Shown in pieces: positions 1 to 11,409 of a stretch of 33,121 nucleotides of DNA. The DNA is taken from the NCBI GenBank assembly GCA_021378535.1, contig JAACJV010000011.1:1-33121 (forward strand). Direction: 5' to 3'. A model generated the notes under the pieces. It saw only the letters and a program-made list of their open reading frames with translations, was not told the DNA's origin and did not search any database. This stretch comes from Ureaplasma sp. Hg1 (GTDB lineage Bacteria > Bacillota_I > Bacilli_A > Mycoplasmatales > Mycoplasmoidaceae). Made by a program: the position numbers and the translations under genes. Each line of letters starts with the position of its first letter. The stretch's first letter is position 1.

Positions 1-803
1 CAAAAATACCTTTAGCTGAAATACCAAATGTATCAGCTAAGTATGGGAATGATGATCCGTCTAAATCTTCAATATATTCGCCTCAAGTATCTAAAGTAAA
101 ACAAGGTTATTCATTAGCTTATAATACTAATATTTATTATAAGGATGACAATGGAATCATTAAAGATACTAACGATAATTCAATTGTAGACCCGAAATCA
201 AATCTAAAACCAGGCTATACAACAGATTCAAACGGAAATTTTGTTTTTCCTAATGGCGAAAGACCACGAAAGAAAAGTCACGTATCAGATGCATACGGAG
301 ATTTAATTGTTAATAATTTCTTTACTCCATACAACCCAGTAGTTGGTACTGACGGTTGAACTAAAAACAAGCCAATAGATAGTACTGAAAATAATAGCAG
401 TCAAATAATAAGAACAGCAATTAATGATTCAATTAATTGATATAGTATAACTGGTGAGATTGACCCTACAACTAATTCAAGTGTTCAATATTCATTTATG
501 CCATTCGGGGTATATGGTACTGGTGATAATACTGGACTTAAAGCAAATGTACAGCGAGATTTAAAATATTGATATATTACTTCGGGTTATATACTAGATA
601 CTCCAGAATGAGACAAAAAAACCCCAGCTAAAAGGGACCCAACTATTTTAGCTGTAGTTACTAAATTAGAAGGTCTAGGAAATTGATTTTTTGATACAAG
701 TGGTAAATCAGTTGATCCATCTATGCGAATGGGTGGCTTGATGCCATGAAGTATAGATGAAATGCATCTAGCTTGAGAATTGAAATTTCCCAAGGTAAAT
801 TAA
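1..803 (+). CDS. OppA-like substrate-binding lipoprotein, C-terminal part (5' partial)
   Basis: An open frame begins at base 3 and runs to TAA at 801-803, giving about 266 residues of a protein that starts outside the window. Seven in-frame TGA codons read as Trp, including in the segments around NDSINWYS, LKYWYIT and MPWSID. The text is rich in Asn, Asp, Ser, Tyr and Pro, like the extracytoplasmic part of mycoplasma surface lipoproteins. There is no membrane segment at the C-terminus. It lies 10 bases upstream of oppB in the same direction, the position of the peptide-binding OppA/P100 lipoprotein in mycoplasma opp operons. The assignment rests mainly on this position, because the conserved N-terminal half and the lipobox are not visible here. 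It would capture peptides and deliver them to OppBC. Confidence 0.7.
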
Positions 804-813
804 GGAGAAAAAT

Positions 814-1830
814 ATGATTAAATATATTATCAAAAGATTAATTTTTTCTTTAATCGCACTTTTTGTATTATTAGTTTTAATATTTGCATTAATGCAATTG
901 ATACCAGGTTATCCAGTTGTTAGAACACAACATGATTCAGATGCATCTTATAAGGCTAAACTTACAGCAGCAGGTTTAACAAAAGATCCTTTTACCCAGT
1001 TCTGGATTTTCTTTGCAGGAATGTTTCACGGACACTTTGGACAGGTATTCAATGGTTCTATTACAGATACAACAACATACTTTTTAAGACCAATGAGTAA
1101 TACTTTATTAATTGCAGGACCAGCCTTTATTTTATCTAGTATTATCGGTGTATTATTAGGTATTGTATCTGCTTACTACCGTGGTCGTTGACCAGATACA
1201 TTAATAAATATGATTGCCGTAGCTTTCATTTCAATCCCTTCATTTATTTTTGCATTATATTTAATTGAATTAGCAGGTGTGATAGACATGCCGGTACAAT
1301 TTATTGCGCCAGATGCAGAAGGGGCGACCGCTAGTTCTGTTATTGAATCTGCTATTATGCCAATTTTAGCAATGACATTAGCATCAGTTTCAACCTTAAC
1401 ATATTACACCCGTAATGAATTGGTTGACGTTTTTAAACAAGATTATATTAAAACAGCTTTAGCTAAAGGTATTAGCTTTAGAAAAGTTGTATTCACACAT
1501 GCAATAAGAAATGCTATGATTCCAATTATGGCAGCATTACTGCCATCATTTATGACTATTCTATCTGGATCAATTATTATTGAAACATTTTTTAATGTAC
1601 CAGGAACAGCGAGTAAATTAATATCTGCTGTTCAAACTAAGGAAATGTATGTGGTTATGTTTAGTGCGTTCTTTTATTCCTCAATCTACTTTATTTTGCA
1701 GATTGTTGTCGATGTGGCATATACCTTCGTCGATCCAAGAATTGTATTGGCAGAAAAATCAAGTGCTTCATATTATAAACAAGCGAAAGCTAAGTTCTTA
1801 AGAAGCAATGAATTTAAGGCGGTGATTTAA
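814..1830 (+). CDS. oppB: Oligopeptide ABC transporter permease OppB
   Basis: This 338-residue membrane protein forms half of the channel of the Opp peptide importer. Residues 1-30 hold a first hydrophobic helix, and at least five more membrane segments follow. The cytoplasmic EAA loop that contacts the ATPases is seen as TALAKGISFRKVVFTHAIRN followed by AMIP, near residues 215-240. The TGA at 1189-1191 is a Trp codon (RGRW), so the two standard-code pieces are one gene. The start at 814 is preceded by the ribosome site AAGGAG at 802-807. Its length is usual for the family (about 300-340). Its stop overlaps the oppC start by one base, which suggests translational coupling. Confidence 0.95.
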
Positions 1831-2960
1831 TGACAATTGAACAAGCTTTAAATCTTAAATTGACTTCTGATGATTTTAAAGATGTAGATATTTTAAAAGT
1901 ATCTAGTAACGAACAAGTGGTAGGTAAACCTACTAAATATTGAGGTGATGTAGCACACCGGTTTATAAAAAATAAAGCTGCTGTATTCTTTGGTTTACTA
2001 TTATTGTGTATTATTTTAATGGCAATTATTATTCCATTATCAAATTTTAATGGGGCAGAACAACCCATTGCAAATTTGCCATCAGGAATTAGTTATTTAC
2101 CTCCACGATTTCCAGGTATCATGGACGGAATTCAACCGTCAATGGTTGTTAATGCAGATACCTATCACCAATTGCTGCATTATGAATCCCTGGGAATTTG
2201 AACTAATGCAGTTGAATTGCCAAACGGCTCTTATCAAATTACAAATTATAATCCCTATGTGATTCCAGGAATGCAAGATGTTTATCCTTTTATGGGTACT
2301 GATGGAAATGGTCGAGATTGATGAACTATGTTGTGATATAGTACAGCACAATCATTAACATTAGCTGTTATTGCTTCAATGCTTTGTGTAATTATCGGAA
2401 CTATATATGGTTCAATCGCTGGATCAGTGGCTGGCTCTTGAATTGATATTGTTTTGATGCGAATTGTAGAAATTATTTCAGGTGTTCCAATTATTGTGTG
2501 AGTATTAATTTTTGCTCTTGTTTTCTCAGGAGGTTCAATGACGATGTTAACAATTGGTGTTGCACTAGTTTTAACTGGCTGAATGTGACCAGCAATTATT
2601 GCTCGAACTTATATTATGAAATATAAGGATTCAGAATTTGTGCAAGCAGCACGAACTTTAGGCGCCAGTCAGACAAGAATTATATTTAGTCACTTAATGC
2701 CTAACGTTGCTGGCCGATTATTAGTAAATTTTGTAAACCAAATCCCAAGTTTCATTTTCTTTGAAGCTTCATTAGTTTTCCTAGGTTTAAAAGGAGCGAC
2801 AGATGTAAGTTTAGGAACAATGATCGATACTGCGTGAAAAGATAATTATGCATTCTTACTATATGGTCCAACTATTGTAATTGTTTTAATTACGCTGTCC
2901 GCCCAAATTATAGCGAATAATATTAATGATTCATTGGATCCAAGAATTGTAGGTTCTTAA
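1830..2960 (+). CDS. oppC: Oligopeptide ABC transporter permease OppC
   Basis: This 376-residue protein is the second channel subunit. It has a cytoplasmic N-terminus of about 45 residues and a first membrane helix (AAVFFGLLLLCIILMAIIIP). An extracytoplasmic stretch of about 110 residues follows, then five helices. The EAA-type loop reads FVQAARTLGASQTRIIFSHL followed by MPN. Several TGA codons are Trp, including the consecutive pair at 2320-2325 (GRDWW), which is why no long standard-code ORF covers this region. The start ATG overlaps the oppB stop (TAATG), with AAGGCGGTGA just upstream. The C-terminal NDSLDPRI is typical of OppC/DppC. Confidence 0.95.
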
Positions 2961-2961
2961 T

Positions 2962-4212
2962 ATGAGTCATTTAAATAAAAAAAACTTTATCACTGAAGGT
3001 GATAATCTACTAAAAGAAAATGAAGTTTTAAAAATTAATAATCTAAACGTATCATTTAAAAATAAACTAGGATTTTTACGAGCTGTAAGATCAATTGATC
3101 TAAAAGTTAAAAAGGGAGAAATTGTTGGTTTAGTTGGAGAATCTGGTTCTGGTAAATCTGTATCAGTTAAATCGATCATTGGTTTTAACGACGGTTCTAC
3201 AACGACCGCTGATTGTTTAAACCTTTCTAACGTTGATGTTAACTCTTTAAACAAAAGCCAATGAACGCAAATTAGAGGAACAAAAGTTGCTTATATCCCC
3301 CAAGATCCATTAATGTCTTTGAATCCAACAAAAAGAATTCACAAACAAATTACTGAAACAATTAAGATAACTGAATACCGACGGTATCAAAATATTTTAA
3401 ATGATCTTAGAATGGATCAAAATTCATCAGCGGAAGAAAAACTAAAAATTAAAACTGAAGCTAAACGTGAATTTAATAAAAACACAACTCGAAAGGGAAT
3501 GAAACGAAGAATGTTTGAAATTCTAGATTTCATTGGCATTGACGATGCTGAAAATAGAGTTAAAGCATATCCCTTTGAATTTTCAGGAGGAATGCGTCAA
3601 AGAATTGCTATTGCTATGGCTGTAGCTAGTAAGCCTGATTTAATTATTGCAGATGAACCGACAACAGCTTTGGATGTTACAATCCAAGCAAAAGTGCTAG
3701 ATTTAATTAAGAAATTAAGAGATGAACTAGACGTAGCAATTATTTTTATAAGCCATAATATTGCGTTGGTAGCAAACTTCTGTGATTTCATTTATGTAAT
3801 GTATGCTGGAAAAATAGTCGAAAGAGGAACTGTGGAAGATATTTTTACAAGTGCTGCACATCCTTATACATGAGCATTAATAGCTTCAATTCCAGATAGT
3901 GAAAGTCAAGAGGAATTATTATCGATTCCAGGTACACCACCAAATATGATGAGTCCGCCTAGGGGCGATGCTTTTGCTGCAAGGAATAAATATTCGATGA
4001 AAATTGATTTTGATAAACAACCACCATTGTTTGAAATTTCTAGGACCCATAGTGCTGCTACATGATTACTTCATCCGGACGCACCAGAAAAGAAGCGTCC
4101 TACTGAAGTTATAGAAAAAATGAAAATTGCACAAAAATCACTAAAAAAAGATGACCGTGAACCTACTAGAGATATAGATGATAAAAAAGTAACCAAGGAT
4201 AATAAAAAATAG
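2962..4212 (+). CDS. oppD: Oligopeptide ABC transporter ATP-binding protein OppD
   Basis: This 416-residue ATPase subunit couples ATP hydrolysis to peptide import at the inner face of the membrane. Walker A is GESGSGKS at residues 59-66, and the Q-loop segment is YIPQDPLMSLNP. The ABC signature is FSGGMRQR around 207-214, and Walker B is IIADEP with Asp231 and Glu232. The C-terminal oligopeptide-transporter domain begins at the HPYTWALIAS segment, where TGA at 3871-3873 is Trp. About 40 charged residues (KKDDREPTRD and similar) form a tail beyond the usual end. An insertion of about 40 residues rich in Lys and Arg sits between the Q-loop and the signature. It starts one base after the oppC stop, with only a weak ribosome site. 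Confidence 0.95.
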
Positions 4213-4222
4213 AGGTGATAAT

Positions 4223-6874
4223 ATGTCAGAAACAAAAACGAGACCAATATTAGAACGTCAATTAACAAGAAAATTAATTGATGAAATTTCAGATAAAGAT
4301 GATGCCTTAAAACCTTTATTAAGAATAAATAATTTAAATAAATATTTTATGAAACAAGGGGCATATTTTAAAGCCGTAAACGAAATTTCGTTTGATGTTT
4401 TTCCTGGCGATTTTTTTGGTATTATTGGTGAATCAGGTTCAGGAAAATCTACCACTGGAAAAACCATTATCAGATTATTTAAAGCTTCTGGAGGGACAAT
4501 TCTTTTTAATGATAGATTAATTTCACAGAAAAAAATAACCAAAACTACAAAAAGATGATTAACAAGAAATATGCAAATGATTTTTCAAGATCCAATGTCA
4601 TCATTAAATCCAAAGAAAAATGTGTTGAATTTAATTTCTGAACCATTTAGAATTAATAAGCACATTCGTCATATAGCTAATGATATTATAAAGGATATGC
4701 ATCGAATTAATCCTTTCTTTCAATACACTTATAAATGAGAAGATCATTTAATTACGCAGGTATGAGCAACAAATTATTATCAAGGTTTAATTGATGTTTA
4801 TCAAAAGTACATTGAATTATATAAAAACTATAAAATTGATGATGATAATAACGGAAATGAAGAATTACTAATATTTTTAGGTCTTATGGAGGATATGGAA
4901 GAAGAATATAAAGAAATTAATGCTTCCATTTATCAATATGCTAAAGATATGAAAAATATTTTTATTAAATCTTTAGATAAATTTAATAAGCATGAAAACG
5001 ATAAGACTGAAGTAGAATTATATGAATGTTCAAAAGACCTTGCTAAAGCTAAAAAACTAGTTAAGGACTCACAAGTATATTTAGATCTAAAAGATAAAAT
5101 AAAGATTCAAAAAAAAGAGCTTAAGGAATATAAGAAAAATATTAAAATTACTTATCATGAACAAAATAGTACTTATATTAATTCCTTAATCAGTTCATAT
5201 AAATCAGATATGAAAGCAATTAAACAAGAGCGTAATTTGACGCCTGATGTTTTCAAACATATTCACCACGAAACACAATACGAATCAGCAAAGGCAACGC
5301 ATGAATTATTCAAAGAATTTGGAAAATTTATTTATTTAGAAAATGATGATATTTCAGAATATGTACAAATAATTTCTGAAGAAGTAGATAAAATTTATCA
5401 ACCAGTTATCGAGAAAACAATCGAACTACAAAAATTGGATAAAGAACGTATTTTATTAATTGGAATGCATAAAGCAAAAAAAGATCTGACTGAATTAGAA
5501 GCTAAAGTTTTAGAGGAAGGTGTTTTCCAACTAGGCTCAAAAGGGAAAGAAATTAATGAAATTATTGATAAACTAACAATTAATAAAAAAGAATACCAAG
5601 CTATTGTTACAAAATTATTAGATCTTTTAGAAACTATTAAAAAAGATTTAATAAGATTAAATGAAGCAGATTTTACACAAAAAAATCCCGCTCTTAAAAA
5701 AATGTATAAGAGACTAAAAGAGAAAAACATTAAAAAAGAGAAAAACATTAAAGAAGAAATACATCATTTTGAAGGCGAAATAGATAAGACTCATGAATTA
5801 GCAAGCCAAGAAAAAAAGCGTGCAAGAACTAGTCATGAGCATAAGATTGCATTAGATGATATGGAAAAAATTAAAAAATTATATGCAGAAAAAAATATTA
5901 ATAGGGATGCGTATGCCGCATCTGATGTTAAAGATTTTAATGCAAATAAATTACCTAAAATTATTGCTTCAAAAGAGCAAATTAAAAAATTAAAAGTTGA
6001 ATTTAAACTACAAAAAAAATTATTAAATAAATTAATTAATAAAATTGAAGTAGAGATTAAAAAAATGTCGCCACCTGAATTAGTAAATTCAAGAAATGAT
6101 ATGAATTTTCTAGAGGAATATAATTTACGAAAAGCACATCATATAGATATACACCGTGAACTTTCAATTCGAAAGAAAAATATTAAAGCATATGAATACG
6201 AATTAGATACCGTTAAAGAAGAGGTTGCTTTATATCGAATTATGCGAATTAATTCTTGAGTTTTACTTTATTTAAATCGAAATTTTTTAGAAACAGTATT
6301 AACACGTGAAAGAGTTTATAAAACATTAGAAAGTGTAGGTTTAAAAAACGAGCATGCATACCGTTACCCCCATGAATTTTCTGGTGGTCAACGACAACGT
6401 ATCGTAATTGCAAGAGCTTTAATTACCAATCCTAAAGTGATTATCGCAGATGAACCAATTTCAGCGCTAGATGTATCAATCCAAGCACAAGTTATTAATA
6501 TTATGCAAAGATTAGCTAAAGAAAATGGAATTACATTTTTATTTATTGCACATGATTTATCAATGGTTAATTACGCATGTAATAGAATGATAATTATGCA
6601 CCAAGGTAGAATTGTGGAAAAAGGTGAAACAAACACTATCTTTAAACACCCAATTCATCCTTATACCAAATCTTTAATGAAAGCTGCACCTGAACTATCA
6701 AAAATTCATGTAGATTTAGCATCTTTTAGTGTAGAAATGAATTATAATAAGTATTATGGTCCAGCTAATAAACCAAGTTATTATTCAATTGATAGTAATC
6801 TTGAACATTTAGTTTTTGGAACTGAGGAGCAAATTAAGGAATGGCAAAATACAACCCAAGCTTCGGCGGATTAA
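4223..6874 (+). CDS. oppF: Oligopeptide ABC transporter ATP-binding protein OppF with long coiled-coil insertion
   Basis: This 883-residue protein is the second ATPase of the Opp importer. Walker A is GESGSGKS at residues 69-76 and the Q-loop is FQDPMSSLNP at about 121-130. The signature FSGGQRQR comes only at about 719-726, and Walker B IIADEP has Asp743 and Glu744. The 590 residues between Q-loop and signature compare with roughly 90 in ordinary OppF, so about 500 residues are inserted in the helical domain. The insert is very rich in Lys, Glu, Ile and Leu with heptad-like spacing (long coiled coil). OppF of similar size (about 850 residues) is known in the M. pneumoniae group, so the insertion is a lineage trait. 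Ribosome site AGAGGTGA lies at 4211-4218. TGA codons at 4556-4558 and 6257-6259 are Trp. Confidence 0.95.
5716..5751 (+). repeat. 18-bp tandem duplication inside oppF
   Basis: Two exact copies of an 18-base unit (AAAAGAGAAAAACATTAA) lie head to tail at 5716-5733 and 5734-5751. They keep the oppF frame and duplicate a hexapeptide of the KEKNIK type in the coiled-coil insertion. The unit is short and likely a slippage product, so it may vary in number between strains. Confidence 0.85.
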
Positions 6875-7650
6875 GAACAGGATACCACCAGAGAAGTAGT
6901 TTAACCACCAACATTAATAATAAAAAAAATCGAGATATTTACAATGAAACAAACGAATCAAAGCGCTACCCTAACGGATTAGTACCTTTGATTTGTCTTA
7001 CTGTTATCGGAATTATTGTACTTTTTATAGCACTAGCTTTGAACGGTGGATTCACCACATATTCAAAAATGCCAGATTGAGATGAATTAAATAAATGAAA
7101 TCCAATTTATTGTAACAATTTAGTCACAGATCATCCTCAAATTGATAGTCCTTATAAAACCGATTTGGATAATTATCATAATTATTTAATGGGTTTTGTA
7201 GCTCCGATGAAAACAAATGACGGAACCTGGATGATTCATATTGGAACAGGCGATATATATGATCCAAAAGTTGATTACGATGTAGGGAGTCAAATTCACA
7301 ACAATGTATTCGGACAAAATTGGGGTGATGACTTTGTTTATGCAGCAATTGTTTGTGATTGTTTACTAGTATTTTGATGACTAGGGCGGCAAGGGTTTAC
7401 TGCGTGAGCAAGATTCAGCATTCTTAAATTTAATAGAATGTTTAAAATTAGAAAATTACGTGAAAAAATGCAATTATATGTTATTACTCCAGCACTAGCG
7501 GACGTAACTAATTTAGAAGAATTTAAAATGTTTGAGAAAAAACGTTCAAAATCAACTAAAGCATATTTCAAAATATCTTGTTATGGGTATTTAGTATTTA
7601 CAATTATTGCTATTTTGTTAATGATAATAATGCATTTTGCAGTTTGATAA
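6841..7650 (+). CDS. Hypothetical membrane protein downstream of oppF
   Basis: This 269-residue protein matches no family I recognise. It begins inside oppF, 34 bases before the oppF stop, with GAGGAG at 6825-6830 as ribosome site, so its translation is probably coupled to oppF. The N-terminal 45 residues are polar and probably cytoplasmic. A hydrophobic helix spans about 47-67, then comes a soluble segment of about 100 residues with NWGDDF near its end. A second helix lies at about 165-185 (contains FWWLGR), followed by a basic cytoplasmic stretch, and the third helix is at the C-terminus (about 245-268). Six TGA codons are Trp. Its place in the opp operon suggests an accessory membrane role, but nothing in the sequence proves it. 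Confidence 0.85.
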
Positions 7651-7662
7651 AGGAGATTGAAA

Positions 7663-8910
7663 ATGAATAAATTTTTAGAAGAATTAAAGTGACGAGACAT
7701 TTTAAATAATGTTACCAATGAAACCAAATTAGCTAAGGCAATTGAAAATAACATGGGGGCTTATATTGGCTTTGATCCAAGCGCTGATTCATTACACTTA
7801 GGTAATTATGTAATGATTATGATGCTACGTCGATTAAAACAATTTAACATTGAAGCTTACGCTGTTATCGGTGGGGCAACAGGAATGATTGGTGATCCTT
7901 CTGGTAAATCTAACGAACGTAATCTTCTAGATAAGGAAACATTAGAACATAATAAAGTGGCTATCAAAAAACAACTTGAAAAATATGGTAAAGCTAAAGT
8001 ATTAGATAATTTTGATAATTTTAAAGACACTAATTATCTTGACTTTTTACGTGATATCGGCAAAATGATAAATGTTAATTACATGTTAGAAAAGGACATT
8101 ATTAGAAGCCGTTTAGAAACAGGTATTAGCTACACTGAATTTTCTTACACACTAATACAAGCATATGATTTTTTAAAATATTATCGAGATTTTAATATTG
8201 GAATTCAATTAGGTGGTTCAGACCAATGAGGCAATATCACAACAGGATGTGAAATGATTAGAAAAGCGATAGGTGATAAAAACTTAGGTTGTGGAGTTAC
8301 TATTAATCTTTTATTGAAAAGCGATGGTAAAAAATTTGGAAAATCCGAAAAAGGAGCTATTTATTTAGATCCAGAACGTACAAGTCCTTATGCTATGTAT
8401 CAATTTTTAATCAACCAACATGACGATGATGTTATAAAATTATTAAAATTTTTCACGATGTTAGAACAAAATGAAATTGAAGAGATTGAAACACAACATA
8501 AAAAGGAGCCATTTAGAAGAATTGCTCAAAAAAAATTAGCTGAATTAATTGTTAAAGATATTCATGGTGATGTGCAACTTAATAAGGTGATGGAAACGTC
8601 TAGATCTCTTTTTAGCGGAGACATTACTAAAATAGATTATAAGGATTTAAAAGTGGCTTTAGAAGCGGCTCCGACTACTATTTTAAACGAGAAACAAATA
8701 GATCTTATTGATTTATTGATACGAGCTAATATTTGTTCAAGTAGACGACAAGGTCGCGAGCTGATTAAAAACAATTCAATTAAAATTAACGGTGTTAAAC
8801 AAAACGATGAGTTTTTTAAGGTTAGTCAAACCGATGCTTTAAACCATGAATTTTCTGTACTTCAAAAAGGTAAGAAAAATTATTTTATGATACAATTTAT
8901 TTTAAGTTAG
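7663..8910 (+). CDS. tyrS: Tyrosyl-tRNA synthetase
   Basis: This 415-residue class I enzyme attaches tyrosine to tRNA-Tyr in the cytoplasm. The N-terminal Rossmann domain has YIGFDPSADSLHLGN, with the HIGH-type motif HLGN at 45-48. The tyrosine pocket includes QAYDFLKYY and GGSDQWGN (TGA at 8227-8229 is Trp). The KMSKS-type loop is KFGKS at 224-228. A C-terminal S4 RNA-binding domain is visible (SSRRQGRELI and INGVKQ). The length fits bacterial TyrRS (about 410-420). The start at 7663 has AAGGAGAT at 7650-7657 and gives the conserved N-terminal helix with WRD. It is 12 bases after the preceding membrane gene, so it may be cotranscribed. Confidence 0.97.
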
Positions 8911-8949
8911 ATTTATTTTACGATAAATTAAAAAATAAGGGAGTTTAAT

Positions 8950-9804
8950 TTGAATTCTACAAATGTATTTATTTTAATTGTAACAATCGCAATTGTTCTT
9001 GTATCAATTTCATTAAATTATTTTTATGTTAAGGGCCAAATTACGTTTAATAAAAAACGATGAAGTTATTATTTCATTGCTATTGGAGTTTTGTTTTTAA
9101 TATATTATTTAGGTACGCGATGAGTTCCGCTACTTGAAATGTTTAGTAAGGGTGAAATACCGTCAAAAAAAACTGATGCGACACAATATAATTTAAGCTA
9201 CAGTTGAACTTGATTTTTATCTTTTTGTACAATGTTTGGTCTTATAATCCCTATACTAATAACTTTTAAAAAAGGCCGTAAATTTTTAGAAGTAATTTCT
9301 CCATTATGTACGTTTGCTGGTGGAATGGTGATGTTTGGTTCAATTATTTTTGCTAAGGAAGCTTCTTGATCATTAAGTTATTTCTTTTTTGATAATATCC
9401 CTGAATATCCTGTTCCAACTGTTTCAATGCAACTTCATTTATTTATTTTAACAATTGCATTTAATTTTTTAATATATCAAAAACGTTATAAATTTAAATC
9501 TTTTATGGGAATGCTAGGATACGTATTGTGTTATTTATCTTATGTCGCAATAATAATGTCAATATTTCATTTAGATGCATATGTTTCTGGACTAAGTTTA
9601 AATGACTATTTTATTAGTAGCGATAACCTATTCCCTAATTACGGAACTATAGGCAAACTATTAAATAGTTTGCCCCATGCAGCTGTACCGTTTGTTGCTG
9701 GAATCTTTTACTTTTTTGCCATTCTATTTTTATTGTTTATTAAGAACCTAACTGTTCCTAATGAAAAATATGAGCAAATAGTAAGTTGATATAATTATAA
9801 ATAA
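8950..9804 (+). CDS. Hypothetical polytopic membrane protein (TTG start)
   Basis: This 284-residue protein has about seven hydrophobic helices. The first lies at residues 5-25 and the last near the C-terminus (VPFVAGIFYFFAILFLLFI). It starts with TTG at 8950, preceded by AAGGGAG at 8937-8943; no ATG lies near that site. Five TGA codons are Trp, so only its distal half appears as a standard-code ORF. A His-rich segment (TVSMQLHLFILTIAFNF) and NYGTIGKLLN before the last helix loosely recall YwaF/TMEM164-type membrane proteins, but this is too weak to name it. No catalytic motif was seen. It follows tyrS by 39 bases. Confidence 0.85.
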
Positions 9805-9925
9805 AAATAAATCTAAAAAATGTTAATTATATCAAATGCCTATTCTATTTATTATGTTTAAAACACGCTAATAGGGTAGTGCTTCATTGATCCAATTACT
9901 TTTTTATTTTATAAAATAAATTTTT

Positions 9926-9955
9926 TAGACATTATTAATATAAAATAAGTATAAT
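9926..9955 (+). promoter_or_regulatory. Probable sigma-70-type promoter of ffh
   Basis: A TAGACA -35-like hexamer (9926-9931) and a perfect TATAAT -10 (9950-9955) are separated by 18 bases, about 40 bases before the ffh start and after a gap of 190 bases without a gene. Confidence 0.6.
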
Positions 9956-9993
9956 TTAAATACTTAACTAACTTAATAAGGATGGAGAAAATT

Positions 9994-11346
9994 ATGGCGC
10001 TTAAAACGATGATTGCATCAATTGTTACTAAAACAATGACAAAAAAATTGAAAAATGCAACAATTCAAGAAGAAGATATAAAAGAAATTCTAAAAGAAAT
10101 TAGAATTTCTTTACTTGATGCAGATGTTAATCTATTAGTCGTCAAAAAATTTATAAAAAACATTAAAGAAAAAGCTATTGGTTTAATAGTTGACCCTAAG
10201 CAAAAACCAGGTGATGTTTTATTAACGATTATTAAAGATGAATTGGTGTCAATTCTTGGAAAAGAAATGACACCAATGAACATTAATAAAAAGCCATTAA
10301 AAATTATGATGGTTGGTTTGCAAGGTTCAGGTAAAACCACGACAACAGCAAAAATTGCAAATTATTATAAATCGCGTAATCAGAAAGCACCACTATTGGT
10401 AGCTTGTGATATTTACCGCCCCGCAGCAATAGATCAATTAAAAACATTGGCCGAACAAACTAGAACTGAATTTTTTGAAAAAGGCACCCAGGACCCTGCT
10501 AAAACAGCAAAACAAGCTTTAGAAAAAGCAAACAAAGAAGGTTTGGATATTGTTCTTTTTGATACTGCAGGACGGCTTCAAACTGACGCTAAATTAATGC
10601 AAGAGTTACGTGCCATAAAATCATCAGTTAAACCTGATGAAATTATTTTAGTTGTTGATGCAATGGCAGGACAAGATATTATAAATGTAGCAAGAGAATT
10701 TAATGAAACATTAAAATTAACAGGAATCATTATTACAAAATTAGATTCTGATGCAAGAGCTGGAGCGGCTCTTTCTATTACATCGATGATTGATGTTCCT
10801 ATAAAATTCACAGGTGTTGGAGAAAAAATAGGCTCATTAGATCTTTTTTATCCTGAGAGAATGGCAGACAGAATTCTTGGTTTAGGAGACGTTATGTCAC
10901 TTGCTGAAAAAGCAGCTGACGTTATTGATGAAAAACAAGCAAAAAACCAATTACAAAGAATGCTTTCTGGGAAAATGGATTTAGAAGATTTAATGCAACA
11001 ATTAAACCAAGTAAGTAAAATGGGATCATTAGGTGGAATAATGGGAATGTTACCTGGTCAAAATAAAAAAATGAGTGAAGAAAAATTATTTGAAATCGAA
11101 AATAAAATGAAGGTTTGAAATATTTTAATGACGAGTATGACAAAAAAAGAAAGACGAAATCCCAAGTTATTTAAAAAACAACCAAATCGTAAGGCTCGTG
11201 TTGTTAAGGGCTCTGGACGAAAACCAGATGAATTAAATAAATTATTAAAGCAATGAGAAGATGGCAAAACTAAAATGGCTCAAATGGGCCAAATGATGAA
11301 GAAAGGTAATAACCCTTTTAGTGGAAGCGGAGGATTTAATTTCTAA
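9994..11346 (+). CDS. ffh: Signal recognition particle GTPase Ffh
   Basis: This 450-residue protein binds signal sequences at the ribosome and docks with FtsY to target proteins to the membrane. The N domain has the LLDADVN segment. The G domain has G1 GLQGSGKTTT at 108-117, DTAGRLQTD from 190, and TKLDSDARAGAA around 248. The methionine-rich M domain follows (GIMGMLPGQ) and contains two TGA Trp codons (11116-11118 and 11254-11256). It ends with a Gly/Phe-rich tail (NPFSGSGGFNF). ATG at 9994 is preferred over the in-frame ATG at 9982, because the AAGGATGGAG ribosome site at 9978-9987 covers the earlier ATG. Confidence 0.97.
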
Positions 11347-11409
11347 CAATTAAATCTCATATAGTAAATAACCATAAATAATAAAAACATTCATACATCA
11401 GGAGGCATT

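Noticed and set aside
814-1830. Two separate genes (814-1191 and 1210-1830) or a broken oppB
   Set aside because: The break is an in-frame TGA at a Trp position. The same happens in most genes here, so UGA is a sense codon and the gene is intact.
4071-4542. Minus-strand ORFs opposite oppD and oppF
   Set aside because: They are rich in Phe and Ser because they mirror Lys- and Glu-coding DNA, have no ribosome sites, and lie fully opposite conserved genes.
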